Part shown: piece by piece, positions 1 through 10,144 of the stretch
Layout of the letters: each line of letters starts with the position of its first letter
Numbering within the stretch: the first letter of the stretch is position 1
Source: Pseudomonadales bacterium
GTDB lineage: Bacteria; Pseudomonadota; Gammaproteobacteria; Pseudomonadales; UBA5862
Length of the DNA: 64,000 nt
Direction: 5' to 3'
Assembly (NCBI GenBank): GCA_024234215.1
Contig: JACKOQ010000004.1
Span: forward strand, 62,001-126,000
Program-made: the position numbers and the translations under genes
The notes under the pieces: model-generated
What the model saw: the letters and a program-made list of their open reading frames with translations, nothing else
The model's database searches: none
Told to the model about the DNA's origin: nothing

Positions 1-469
1 AGAGCACAAGCCCGCCTGCGACGATCACCCCCCCATTGGAAATGAAATCGTTGAAGCTGAAGGTCTCGGCCGCCTTCAAGTTGATGTCACTGGAACGGAC
101 GCGCCGCAGCAGGGCGAGGCACCAGAGGTTAATAGCGCCCGCCATCAATGCCATCACCATCATCACCGGGCCTAGCGGTTCAGCACCATAGGTCCAGCGC
201 CTGAAGACATCCGCTATGACGACGATAGCGAACAGTAGCAGCATTACCCCGGACACCGTCGCTGCTGAGCGCTTCCATGCGGAACGCCTGTCTATGGCGA
301 GATAGCTCAGTAGATAGACGGCCGCATCTGACCCATTATCGAGGGCGTTGGCGAGTAACGCGCTGGAGTCGGCCAACCAGCCGACCACGCCGAGCCCGAC
401 AAACAGGGCAAGGTTCCACAGCAATACTTGCAGCAGAACGGTTTTCTGATGGGTCAGATCAGACTTCAT
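1..469 (-). CDS. CDF-family cation efflux protein, 3' end outside window
   Basis: Reading the minus strand from an ATG at 469 gives an uninterrupted frame to the window edge (156 codons). It shows at least four hydrophobic segments. The metal-site motif ALDNGSD lies in a transmembrane helix, and NDFISNGG follows in a later helix; these are the paired acidic sites of cation diffusion facilitators (Zn/Cd/Co/proton antiporters of the inner membrane). The ATG overlaps the czcA stop by 4 nt (ATGA), so it is the distal gene of the czc operon and is probably translated by coupling. The cytoplasmic C-terminal domain would lie to the left of the window. CzcD-like is the natural label, but the partial sequence does not settle the subfamily. 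Confidence 0.85.
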   Translation of the reverse strand, partial: MKSDLTHQKTVLLQVLLWNLALFVGLGVVGWLADSSALLANALDNGSDAAVYLLSYLAIDRRSAWKRSAATVSGVMLLLFAIVVIADVFRRWTYGAEPLGPVMMVMALMAGAINLWCLALLRRVRSSDINLKAAETFSFNDFISNGGVIVAGGLVL

Positions 470-3400
470 GGCGCGGACTCCAGCGGTTTAGCGGTCCCTT
501 CTGAACTGGCAGTGCTATTGACCCTCGGCTTCGTAGCTCGCGCGGCGAAGGTTGGCAATACCAGCAAGGTCAGTACAGTAGCCGTGATCAGACCACCGAT
601 GACGACGGTGGCCAGCGGCTTTTGCACCTCGGCCCCGGAGCCGGTAGCGATCGCCATCGGGATGAAGCCGACGATCGCAACGAGCGCCGTGGTCAGCACC
701 GCACGCAGGCGACTGGCCGCGCCGGCGGCAGCGGCCTCCAGCGGTGAATCGCCAGCGGTCAGGCGTTCGCGAATCGCCTGCATCAGCACCAGGCCGTTGA
801 GTGTCGCCACTCCCGACACGGCGATGAAACCCACAGCGGCCGACACGGAGAAAGGCATGTCACGCAGCAGCAGCGCCAATGCACCTCCTACCAGCGCCAA
901 TGGCACGCAGACGAACACCAGTGCGGCTTCACGGATCGTGCCCAGTGCCATGTACAGCAGGGTTCCGATCAGCAGGAACACGATCGGGACCACCAGCATT
1001 AGTCGTGCTTCTGCGCGTTGCAGGTTCTCGAACTGCCCTCCCCAGGTCATGTATACGCCTGCTGGAAGCGACACATCGGCCACCGCAGTCTGTGCCTCCC
1101 CCACGAACCCGCCCAGATCGCGGCCACGTACGTTTGCCTGTACCACGATCCTCCGGCTACCATTGTTTCGGCTGATCTGGTTAGGGCCTTCGCTGACTCC
1201 GATTTGCGCGACCGAGGAGAGCGGCACCACCGTACCGTCCGGCGCGACGATGGGCAGGGCAGCTAGCTGTGCCGGGTCATTGCGCGCGTCCTCGTCAAAC
1301 CGAATCACCACATCGAAGCGGCGATCGCCCTCAAAGATCTTGCCTGCCGAGGTGCCGCCGATGCCGGTCGCGACCGCTTCGCTGACATCGGCAGCCGTCA
1401 AGCCGTACTGGGCGGCGGCGGCGTGATCGACCCGCACCGTGAGCGTCGGCAGTCCCGAGACCTGCTCCACGCGCACGTCGGCGGCACCCTCTACGCCACG
1501 CAGCGTGAGTGCGATCTGATCCGCAGCTCTCTGCATGATGTCGAAGTCGTCGCCGAAGACCATGACGGCCAGGTCGGTACGCACGCCGGAAATCAGCTCG
1601 TTGAAACGCAGTTCGATGGGTTGACTGAACTCGAACGCATTGCCGATCTGGTTGCCGACGATGGACTCTAGTCGGCTGATCAGCTCTTCCTTGTCCAGCG
1701 ATTGGTCGGGCCATTCCGAGCGCGGCTTGAGCACGATCACGCTGTCGGAGATGTTGACCGGCATCGGATCGATGGCCGCTTCCGCCGTACCCGTGCGTGA
1801 GAAGATGGTCCTCACTTCCGGCTCACTCGTCAGCGCCCTCTCCAGGGCAAGCTGCATCGACAGCGATTGCTCAAGCGAAGCAGAAGGAACCCGCAGGGCC
1901 TGCATCGCGAGGTTGCCTTCGTCGAGCGTGGGCATGAACTCGCGACCCAGCGAGATGAAAGACATCAAACCGATCGCGAGCATGAGAACAGCGCCTGCAA
2001 ATACGGTACGTGGCCGCGTGACCGCGATGCGGATGACCGGTTCTACCTTGCCGCGCACGTAACGGATGAGGCGAGTTTCATGCTCGCCATCATGTCCGTG
2101 TTCATGCTCATGTCCATGTTCTTGCTCCGGGGTATGTTCGGACTTGGTCTTGGGTTCTCGCACGAACAGCGCCGCCATCGCCGGTACAAAGGTGAACGAA
2201 AGGATGAATGCGCCGACCAAGGCAAGCATGAGGGTCGCCGCCATGGGCTGGAAGGTCTTGCCCTCGACGCCTTCCAACGTGAGGATCGGTGCGAATACCA
2301 GTAGGATGATGGTCTGGCCGAAGGCAGCGGGCCGCACCATTTTGCGCGCCGCCTGGATCGCCACGCCCAGCCGCTCGCCTGCGGACAATGCACGACCCAA
2401 TTCGGCCCGCTTTTGGCCAAGCATAAGCAGCGTCGCCTCGATTACGATCACCGCACCATCGACGAGGATGCCGAAATCGAGCGCGCCAAGGCTCATCAGG
2501 TTGCCGCTGATCCCGAAGCGGTTCATGCCGATCACTGCGAACAGGAATGACAACGGGATCACCAATGCGGTGATAGCCGCCGCGCGGAAGTTGCCCAGCA
2601 ACAGGAACAGCACAGCGATGACCAGCAGCGCGCCTTCGGTCAGGTTCTTGGCGACCGTCTTGATCGTGGAATTCACCAGCTCGCTGCGGTCGAGCACGGG
2701 TTCGGCCACGATGTCCGGCGGCAGGGAGCGATTGACTTCGACAAGGCGTTCGGCCGCGGCCTGCGCCACGGTGCGGCTATTGCCGTCGGCGATCATCAAT
2801 GCAGTGCCAAGCACGGCTTCGTGTCCATCGCGCGAGGCGGCGCCCAGGCGCGGCGCCCGTCCCAGACCGACACTCGCCACATCCGAGACCCGGATGACGA
2901 AGCCGTCGCGATTGGCGACAGGCGCCTGCGCCAGATCGTCGACAGTCTGCGCAAGGGCATCGGTCCGAACGATCAGACCCTCGCCAGCACGCTGGATGAA
3001 TCCGGCACCCGCCTGGACGTTGGAACGTTCAAGCGCCTGCACGAGATCGCCTAGGCCGAGACCGTAGGCTGCAAGCCGTTCGGCATTCGGACGGATGGCG
3101 TATTCCTTGACGTAGCCACCGATGGTGTCGACGCCCGCGAGCCCGGGAGCCGAGCGCATCTGCGGTGCGATAATCCAGTCCTGCACTGTGCGCAGGTAGG
3201 TGGCACGCTCCTCTGGCGTGGTGAGGCGGTCGCCTTCCGGTGTCAGATACACCTCGTTGGCCTGCCAGCCCGGTTCATTCGGTTGACCGACGTTCTCGGG
3301 ATCGAGCGGCGTGAAATCCACCGTCCACATCAAGACTTCGCCCAGCCCGGTGGTTACCGGCGACATCATCGGCGTCACCCCTTCGGGCAAATCCTCCAGC

Positions 3401-3750
3401 ACTTCGCGCATACGTTCAGCCACTTGCTGGCGTGCGAAGTAAATGTCGGTCTGGTCGGTGAAGATGGCTGTGATCTGGGAGAATCCGTTGCGCGAGATCG
3501 AGCGCGTGCTGGTCAGACCCGGGATGCCGGCCAAGGCCGTTTCAAGTGGATAGGTGACCTGGCGTTCGATCTGACCGGGCGCGAGCGCTGGTGCGATGGT
3601 GTTGATCTGCACCTGGCGGTTGGTGATGTCCGGCACGGCATCAATGGGGAGCTTGGTGAGCTGGAACAGGCCATAGGCCGCGATGAGCGTCGCGACGAAG
3701 ACCACGGCCCATCGGAAGCGGACCGCTGTTTCGATAATAAACTTGAACAT
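466..3750 (-). CDS. czcA: CzcA-type heavy-metal efflux RND transporter
   Basis: This is a 1094-residue inner-membrane proton/metal antiporter of the HME-RND family, the pump of a tripartite CzcCBA system. The N-terminal helix is followed by the conserved PIDAVPDITN stretch. The TM4 signature DFGILVDGAVIVIE (about residue 400) is the CzcA (divalent Zn/Co/Cd) version rather than the monovalent CusA version. Two large periplasmic domains and twelve predicted TM helices fit the family length (about 1050). A His/Glu-rich cytoplasmic loop (about residues 535-560, HGHEHEHGHDGEH) lies near the middle of the protein and could bind metal. The start ATG at 3750 is 11 nt downstream of the czcB stop. The exact substrate cannot be read from sequence. 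Confidence 0.95.
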   Translation of the reverse strand: MFKFIIETAVRFRWAVVFVATLIAAYGLFQLTKLPIDAVPDITNRQVQINTIAPALAPGQIERQVTYPLETALAGIPGLTSTRSISRNGFSQITAIFTDQTDIYFARQQVAERMREVLEDLPEGVTPMMSPVTTGLGEVLMWTVDFTPLDPENVGQPNEPGWQANEVYLTPEGDRLTTPEERATYLRTVQDWIIAPQMRSAPGLAGVDTIGGYVKEYAIRPNAERLAAYGLGLGDLVQALERSNVQAGAGFIQRAGEGLIVRTDALAQTVDDLAQAPVANRDGFVIRVSDVASVGLGRAPRLGAASRDGHEAVLGTALMIADGNSRTVAQAAAERLVEVNRSLPPDIVAEPVLDRSELVNSTIKTVAKNLTEGALLVIAVLFLLLGNFRAAAITALVIPLSFLFAVIGMNRFGISGNLMSLGALDFGILVDGAVIVIEATLLMLGQKRAELGRALSAGERLGVAIQAARKMVRPAAFGQTIILLVFAPILTLEGVEGKTFQPMAATLMLALVGAFILSFTFVPAMAALFVREPKTKSEHTPEQEHGHEHEHGHDGEHETRLIRYVRGKVEPVIRIAVTRPRTVFAGAVLMLAIGLMSFISLGREFMPTLDEGNLAMQALRVPSASLEQSLSMQLALERALTSEPEVRTIFSRTGTAEAAIDPMPVNISDSVIVLKPRSEWPDQSLDKEELISRLESIVGNQIGNAFEFSQPIELRFNELISGVRTDLAVMVFGDDFDIMQRAADQIALTLRGVEGAADVRVEQVSGLPTLTVRVDHAAAAQYGLTAADVSEAVATGIGGTSAGKIFEGDRRFDVVIRFDEDARNDPAQLAALPIVAPDGTVVPLSSVAQIGVSEGPNQISRNNGSRRIVVQANVRGRDLGGFVGEAQTAVADVSLPAGVYMTWGGQFENLQRAEARLMLVVPIVFLLIGTLLYMALGTIREAALVFVCVPLALVGGALALLLRDMPFSVSAAVGFIAVSGVATLNGLVLMQAIRERLTAGDSPLEAAAAGAASRLRAVLTTALVAIVGFIPMAIATGSGAEVQKPLATVVIGGLITATVLTLLVLPTFAARATKPRVNSTASSEGTAKPLESAP

Positions 3751-3761
3751 ATGGGTAATCC

Positions 3762-4952
3762 TCAGTGGCCGTGCTCGGCCTCGCCCTTGGCGAGTTCGGC
3801 TTTCAGCAGGAATGCATTCGTGCTGGCAATGCGTTCCTCGCCAGACAGCCCGTTGAGGATCTCGATGTACCCGCCCGCGCGCCGGCCCGCGAGCACCGGC
3901 GTGACGCGAAAGCCGTTGTCCTCGGCTACGAAGACTACCGATCGACCCTCCACGGTTTGAACGGCGTCGGCGGGGACGATCAATCCACCTTCCTGATCGT
4001 TCGTGACGACAGTTCCGGTCACAGGAGACCCGGCAGGTGGTAGGGCGCTTGAGGTCGATCGCGCGCGAATGACGGCTGCACCGCTTTGCTCACGCGCATT
4101 GGCGGCTACGCCCACGACCACGGCTTCGAAGCTGTCGGAAGGGCCTGTGACTTGGAGGCGAGTTCCAGCGGTTACTTCGGAGGCCAACGCGGGAGGGGCG
4201 CTGAACACCAGCTCCACTCGGGCCGGATCGGAAATCTCTGCGACGGTGCCACCTGATGCGACGAAACCACCTGCCGTGATACTGACCGCGCTGACTACAC
4301 CCGCGATTGGGCTGACAACACTGAGGCGCCCCGAGGCATCCGGTGAGCCACCCGCCGCAACCTTCGCTTGTGCTGCCCTTGCCGCCGCATCGGCGGCGAG
4401 TGATCGGGCGCGGGAGGTCTCCATGTCTTGACGAGCGACAATCCCCTGTTCGAGGAGATTCAAGTCGCGCTGATAAACAAGGTGCGCAGCTTCTGCCTCG
4501 GCAACGGCGGCATCGGCGTTTGCACGCAATGCAGCTGCATCACCACTGACCATGACCGCCAGGAGCTGACCGGCTTCCACCGATGAGCCTGGAGCGACGT
4601 GTATTTCCTCGACCCTTCCGTCCGTGACCGCCGCCACGACTGCCCGAGCACCCACCGAAGGCTCGACTCGGCCTGACAGTCGATACTCGGCACCGCCGCC
4701 GCCGCGGCCCACGCTCGCGATGCTGATACCCGACGCTGCGATTTGCCTCGCTGTCAATGTGACGACGCCTTCCTCGGATGGCGCATTCTCGTGCTGGTCC
4801 TGATGGTCAGAATCATTGTGAGTGGCGTGCTCATCATCCTCGACATGAGCAGCGGGCTCCGAAAGGGGGATGAGCTGGGCAAAGCCGAAGCCGGTAGCAA
4901 AGGCAACAAGTAGGGCTGCTCCACAGAGGAGCCGGATATTTTTGGATGTCAT
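3762..4952 (-). CDS. czcB: CzcB-type periplasmic membrane fusion protein
   Basis: The protein links CzcA to the outer-membrane channel CzcC. I chose the ATG at 4952 (396 aa) over an upstream start at 5009 because it has a GAGGAAG ribosome site, begins directly with a signal/anchor helix (LLCGAALLVAFATGFGFA) and avoids a 47-nt overlap with czcC. After the signal comes a His/Asp-rich linker (HVEDDEHATHNDSDHQDQH), typical of CzcB N-termini. Barrel-sandwich/lipoyl halves flank a helical hairpin (about residues 120-200), then the beta-barrel and membrane-proximal domains follow. It lies between czcC and czcA in the same orientation. Confidence 0.9.
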   Translation of the reverse strand: MTSKNIRLLCGAALLVAFATGFGFAQLIPLSEPAAHVEDDEHATHNDSDHQDQHENAPSEEGVVTLTARQIAASGISIASVGRGGGGAEYRLSGRVEPSVGARAVVAAVTDGRVEEIHVAPGSSVEAGQLLAVMVSGDAAALRANADAAVAEAEAAHLVYQRDLNLLEQGIVARQDMETSRARSLAADAAARAAQAKVAAGGSPDASGRLSVVSPIAGVVSAVSITAGGFVASGGTVAEISDPARVELVFSAPPALASEVTAGTRLQVTGPSDSFEAVVVGVAANAREQSGAAVIRARSTSSALPPAGSPVTGTVVTNDQEGGLIVPADAVQTVEGRSVVFVAEDNGFRVTPVLAGRRAGGYIEILNGLSGEERIASTNAFLLKAELAKGEAEHGH

Positions 4953-4962
4953 TGATGCTTCC

Positions 4963-6201
4963 TCAAAATGGGGTGCGGCCATCAAGGCGCGCGAGTTCGA
5001 CTTCTGCACGGACGCGCGCCAGGCGTGCCATCACGGCGGCATTGCGTGCGGCGATCAGCGCAGACCGTATGCTGCGCAGCTCCAGCTGTGAGATGCGCCC
5101 GGCATCGAAGCCAGTGCGTGCAAGGCGGTAAGCTTCGTCAGCAGCAGCGACGCCGTTATCGGCAGCTCGTGTACGGGTGATCGATGCATTGAGGCGGGCT
5201 TGTGCAGCGCTGCGATCTGCTTGGGCCTCCAGTTTTAAACCGGCCAGCCGCGCCTCGGCAGCTCGCTGCTCGGCACGCGCTGCGCTGATAGCGCCCTTAT
5301 TCCTATCGAACAGCGGAACAGATACGCTGATGCCGAACGAAAGCGCCTGGGAGTCGTATTCTTGGAATCGCCGAACACCGAGCGATGCGGTCACGTCGGG
5401 ACGAGCACGCAATCGTTCCACGGTTACGGATTGACCCGCCGCATTCAGTTCGGCCTCGGCAATCTGAACGGCCAAGGGATTGTGTACGTCCAATGCGAAG
5501 GGGTTGGGTGCGCGAGCTAGCAGGCTGGTTTCAATGGATGTGACTGGCTCGCTTAGCATCGCCACTGCGGCGAGGCGTGCGAAAGCGGCATCTCGGTTTG
5601 CTCGTGTTTCGTCCACGATGGCGCGAGCCGACTCCACCTCGCTTTCGGCTTGGATGCCGCGAAGCGCAGGCTCACGACCTTCTTCTACGAGAACCATCAA
5701 CGCACTTGCATCCGCCTGCGTCAGTGATAACGCCTCGACGGATAACTCATACTGCAAGGAAGCGGCTTCCGCCTCGGCATAGATCAGCGCCAAGCGGCCT
5801 GCCACCGCCCATCGCGATTGATCGCGGCGCAGAGCTGCCGCTTCGGCTTCCGCCCGCGCAGCATCGATACGTGCACCTCGCTGTCCCCACAACTCGAGAG
5901 GTTGGCTGATAGAGAACGTGGACTCCGCGGCGTCATAGCCAGAAAATGGCGTGTCACCATAGATGTTCTCGGCCTCCAGGCTGACAGAAGGATTAGGTAA
6001 TGCACGGGCCTGATGCGCGCGCGCGTTGGCGGCGTCGAGCAACGCTTCGGCTTCAAGTGTCGCCGGGGTCTGATCGAGATTCTCGACCAGCGTTTCATAG
6101 GACGGGGCTGGCGCGGCCCGTGCTGGCGATGCCAGCGTGAGTGTTATTGCGACCACAGCGAAGCCAACCGCGTATAACGGTCGGCCGAACGACATAGACA
6201 T
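4963..6201 (-). CDS. czcC: CzcC-type outer-membrane efflux channel (TolC family)
   Basis: This 412-residue outer-membrane factor begins with a cleavable signal peptide (hydrophobic stretch YAVGFAVVAITLTLASPARA). It continues with two OEP repeats rich in Ala/Glu/Arg heptads, as expected for the periplasmic helical barrel. A GGGAG sequence sits 6 nt before the ATG; a second in-frame ATG two codons later is an alternative start. Position first in the C-B-A order, and 10 nt from czcB, supports the assignment. Confidence 0.92.
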   Translation of the reverse strand: MSMSFGRPLYAVGFAVVAITLTLASPARAAPAPSYETLVENLDQTPATLEAEALLDAANARAHQARALPNPSVSLEAENIYGDTPFSGYDAAESTFSISQPLELWGQRGARIDAARAEAEAAALRRDQSRWAVAGRLALIYAEAEAASLQYELSVEALSLTQADASALMVLVEEGREPALRGIQAESEVESARAIVDETRANRDAAFARLAAVAMLSEPVTSIETSLLARAPNPFALDVHNPLAVQIAEAELNAAGQSVTVERLRARPDVTASLGVRRFQEYDSQALSFGISVSVPLFDRNKGAISAARAEQRAAEARLAGLKLEAQADRSAAQARLNASITRTRAADNGVAAADEAYRLARTGFDAGRISQLELRSIRSALIAARNAAVMARLARVRAEVELARLDGRTPF

Positions 6202-6264
6202 GAAAAACTCCCAAAGCTAAACGAGTTGACGAAACGATCGTGCAAGGAGCACGGCCCGGATTCG

Positions 6265-6612
6265 TCAGGCTTTGGGGGGGCGCCTCAATCCATCAGGCGT
6301 GTGTGACGCGATAGCATCATTAGCTGGTTGTTGATGCGTTAGGTGAAGGGAGGCGGCTTTAGGTGCAAAAGGCGGAGGAACGTGAGCTTGTGTATGGTGG
6401 CAATGTCCGTGACTGCAGGCGTCATGTTCATAGTCGGCCCCGAAACCTTTGTTGCTCCGGCTGTCGCCATCGTCATCGTGCAAATCAACGTACGAATGCG
6501 TATCGACACCCTCAGATGCGCACAAGACCGCATCGGCCATAGGAATGACCACAAACGTTGCAAGAAGCAACGCCAGTACCGCCAGCCTATGTCCAAGTAA
6601 AATGCGCACCAT
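6265..6612 (-). CDS. Small His-rich exported protein, CzcI-like
   Basis: The frame starting at ATG 6612 (115 aa; an upstream ATG at 6660 is less likely) has an N-terminal hydrophobic segment (LAVLALLLATFVVIPMADAV) and then a soluble part. That part holds Asp/His clusters (HDDDGD; HDACSHGHCHHTQAH) that could bind Zn, Co or Cu. Short exported His-rich proteins precede czcCBA operons in several bacteria (CzcI, CzcN contexts), and this gene lies 63 nt upstream of czcC on the same strand. I see no Pfam-like domain; periplasmic metal sensing or buffering is inference. Confidence 0.6.
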   Translation of the reverse strand: MVRILLGHRLAVLALLLATFVVIPMADAVLCASEGVDTHSYVDLHDDDGDSRSNKGFGADYEHDACSHGHCHHTQAHVPPPFAPKAASLHLTHQQPANDAIASHTPDGLRRPPKA

Positions 6613-7396
6613 CGCAATACGATACCGAGAAAAGGCTAACTTCGCAATAATGCGACCCAAGCTGTCGCCCTGATCGAGCCATGCGGACGGCTGAACCGAA
6701 GACCTGTGATTGGATTATACCCAACGCCATGCATCGTTCTGATGGGGCGTTCTTATTTGAGCGGCTTTGATACTTCTTAATTGTGGTCACAGCAGCAAGA
6801 CGGAAGACTAGATCGCGTAGAGCGACACCCTACAGGTTCAGCTATTAGACGGGAAAGAGGTTGCATGTTATTATTACCCGGATATGAAGCTGTCGTGGGG
6901 ACTTCGCTGCCGCATCGCATCTTCCTGGTTAACTGAACCTCGGTCTGCTATGACTCGTACCGCTTCAATCAATATTGCTCAATGGTGGCGCTTCCAGTAG
7001 GAAGCGGCATGTCGTTGCGGCCTCGACCCGCACCTTGCCGCCGTATCGGTGGGCAAGATTCAGCAGATGACTCTCCGGCACGGCGGCTCCAAGACCCAGG
7101 AGATTGCCCGATGCCATTAAAAACCTCCCTTATCGACACCTTGCGCGCGGCATCGTGGGGCGCGGCCGTGCGCGCGGTTATTGAGGAGTGGTCGGCTCGG
7201 GCGGTTTATTGCAAGTTCTTGCGGGTAGCTGTGTCGCAGCCAAGCACAAGTACAGTAGTGCCTTCCATGCCCACTTTTCCCTATCAAGACTGGTTTTCGG
7301 CGATCGTTCTGCTGAAATCCACTGCTGATGTGTATAATGAAGTGTATAACAGCCATGGTTTTAAGATAGAAAATACCGTTAAAACAAGAGGTTATC
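6613..7396. other. Intergenic region between czc operon and trpG
   Basis: About 780 bp separates two divergent operons. It must carry the czc promoter on the minus strand and the trpG promoter on the plus strand; AT-rich tracts near 6850-6890 and 7320-7390 are the best candidates, but I cannot fix either hexamer pair with confidence. A plus-strand frame at 6982-7404 has no recognisable domain, runs into the trpG start and is probably not a gene. A short minus-strand frame at 6965-7117 is listed separately. No czcRS-type or CopY-type regulator gene is present. Confidence 0.5.
6965..7117 (-). pseudogene. 50-codon ORF resembling a histidine-kinase ATPase C-terminus
   Basis: The minus strand has an ATG at 7117 preceded by GGGAGG at good spacing, opening a 50-codon frame. 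Its middle (GLGAAVPESHLLNLAHRYGG, then KVRVEAA and RFLLEAP) resembles the G2-box region and last strand of HATPase domains (GLGLAIV...HGG.I.V.S...F.LP). No upstream part of a kinase is visible, so this is either a decayed remnant of a two-component sensor or a chance resemblance in a small ORF. Confidence 0.3.
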
Positions 7397-7995
7397 ATGG
7401 CTAAGCTGCTAATGATCGACAACTATGACTCCTTCACCTACAACGTCGTGCAGTATCTCGGCGAGTTGGGTGCCGAGGTGGTCGTGGTGCGCAATGACGA
7501 GATCGACATGGCGGGAATCGAGCGGCTGGCGCCCTCCCATCTGGTGATCTCGCCCGGCCCCTGCACGCCGAACGAGGCGGGCATCTCGGTGCCGGCGATT
7601 CGCCACTTTGCCGGTCGCCTGCCGATTCTCGGCATCTGTCTCGGCCATCAGGGCATCGGTCAGGCCTTTGGTGGCCGGGTGGTGCGTGCCGGTCGGGTGA
7701 TGCATGGCAAGACGTCGCTGGTGCATCACCGTGGTCAGGGGGTGTTTGCCGGGCTGCCCAATCCGTTCGTGGCCACCCGCTACCACTCACTGGTGATCGA
7801 GCAGTCGTCATTGCCGTCGGTGCTCGAAGTGACCGCCTGGACCGAGGATGAGTCGGGGCGGATCGAGGAGATCATGGGGGTGCGCCACCGTGAGTTCAGC
7901 GTCGAGGGGGTGCAGTTTCATCCCGAGTCGATCCTGACCGAAGGCGGACATGCGCTGCTGCGCAACTTTCTTGCCCAGCAGGGCGGGCGGCGGCA

Positions 7996-7999
<4 letters not shown>
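7397..7999 (+). CDS. trpG: Anthranilate synthase glutamine amidotransferase subunit
   Basis: The 200-residue class-I glutamine amidotransferase releases ammonia from glutamine for TrpE in the first step of tryptophan synthesis. Visible motifs are the oxyanion stretch ISPGPCTPNEAG, the nucleophile elbow GICLGHQ (Cys81) and FHPESI near the C-terminus, which supplies the His/Glu of the triad. It could also serve PabB, as TrpG often does; PabA is nearly indistinguishable by sequence. The gene opens the trpGDC operon, and its stop overlaps the trpD GTG by 4 nt. trpE is not in the window. Confidence 0.95.
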
Positions 8000-9053
<1,054 letters not shown>

Positions 9054-9057
<4 letters not shown>

Positions 9058-9869
9058 GTGCGCCGACCATTCTCGACAAGATTCTGGCGCGCAAGGTCGA
9101 GGAGGTGGCGCAGCGGCGCCAGCAGGTTTCATTCGGCGAACTGGAGCGTCTGGCCAGGACAGCCCCGGCGCTGCGCGGTTTTGCCGCGGCGATCGAGCAG
9201 AAGATCGACGCCGGCAGCGCGGCGGTCATTGCCGAGATCAAGAAGGCGTCGCCGAGCAAGGGGTTGATTCGCGCCGACTTCGACCCGCCGGCGCTGGCCC
9301 GCAGTTATGAGGCCGGCGGCGCCGCCGCGCTGTCGGTGCTGACCGACCGCGATTTCTTTCAGGGTGCCGATGAGTACCTGCAACAGGCGCGCGCGGCCTG
9401 CGCGTTGCCGGTGCTGCGCAAGGATTTTCTGATCGACCCCTATCAGGTGGTGGAGTCCCGGGTTCTGGGGGCCGACTGCATCCTGCTGATCGTGGCGGCG
9501 CTCGATCAGTCACGACTGCTCGAACTGGCCGATGTGGCGCGTGAGCAGGGGCTCGACATCCTGGTCGAGGTGCATGACCGCGCCGAGCTGGAGCGGGCAC
9601 TGCAACTCGACACATCGCTGATCGGCATCAACAACCGTGACCTGCACAGCTTCCAGACCCGGCTCGAAACCACCTGGGCGCTGCTGCCGCTGATTCCGGC
9701 CGGGCGCCGTGTCGTCACCGAGAGTGGCATCCACACCGACGCGGATGTGGCTGCGATGCGTGCGCACGGCGTGGCGGCCTTTCTGGTGGGCGAGTCGCTG
9801 ATGCGCGCCGATGATCCGGGCGCGCGGCTGGCGCAGCTCTTTGGGCCGCTCCGGCTGGTCTCGCCTTGA
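9054..9869 (+). CDS. trpC: Indole-3-glycerol phosphate synthase
   Basis: The 271-residue TIM-barrel protein converts CdRP to indole-3-glycerol phosphate. Diagnostic motifs are AEIKKASPSKG near strand 1, LRKDFLIDPYQV with the catalytic Lys, GINNRDLHSF and the C-terminal phosphate site TESGIHT / AFLVGESLMR. It is monofunctional (no TrpF fusion) and ends the trpGDC unit. Confidence 0.96.
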
Positions 9870-9951
9870 GTTCAGCTGGGGATTGCGGCAGAATCGCCCG
9901 CTTCGCCGTGGTTGCGGATGGGAATCCGGGGTCGTCGGTGAAGTGCCATGG

Positions 9952-10063
9952 TGGTCCCTACCGGTCCCCTCGCACTGCTAGGCTGCGAACCCCGCCAGGC
10001 CCGGAAGGGAGCAACGGTAGTGGCTGATGCAGGTGCCGGGGTGTGGCTGGTAGGGGCTGCCTC
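9952..10063 (+). ncRNA. ffs: 4.5S RNA of the signal recognition particle
   Basis: The apical domain IV signature GCCAGGCCCGGAAGGGAGCA lies at about 9994-10013. The arms at 9952-9975 (GGTCCCTACCGGTCCCCTCG) and about 10033-10063 (GTGCCGGGGTGTGGCTGG, TAGGGGCTGCC) pair imperfectly into the long hairpin of the gammaproteobacterial small SRP RNA. The ends are estimated from pairing. A TTGAGT-17 nt-CAGAAT pair at 9866-9894 is a possible promoter that would leave a short 5' leader. Its position immediately before dnaX matches Pseudomonas-type genomes. The RNA binds Ffh for co-translational targeting. Confidence 0.92.
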
Positions 10064-10144
10064 CCGATCTGCGGCGCAGGCTGCATCGCGCCGCCGGCCA
10101 TCCCCGCCGGGTCTTCCCGAATTTCAATCAGCTGTTGCGTCAAC

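Noticed and set aside
428..1426. 332-codon plus-strand frame over the czcA 3' end
   Set aside because: It is antisense to conserved RND sequence, with Ser/Thr/Arg-rich low-complexity translation and no motif.
6982..7404. 140-codon plus-strand frame upstream of trpG
   Set aside because: No ribosome site, no recognisable domain, and it runs into the trpG start in another phase; its AT-rich 3' part is more likely the trpG promoter.
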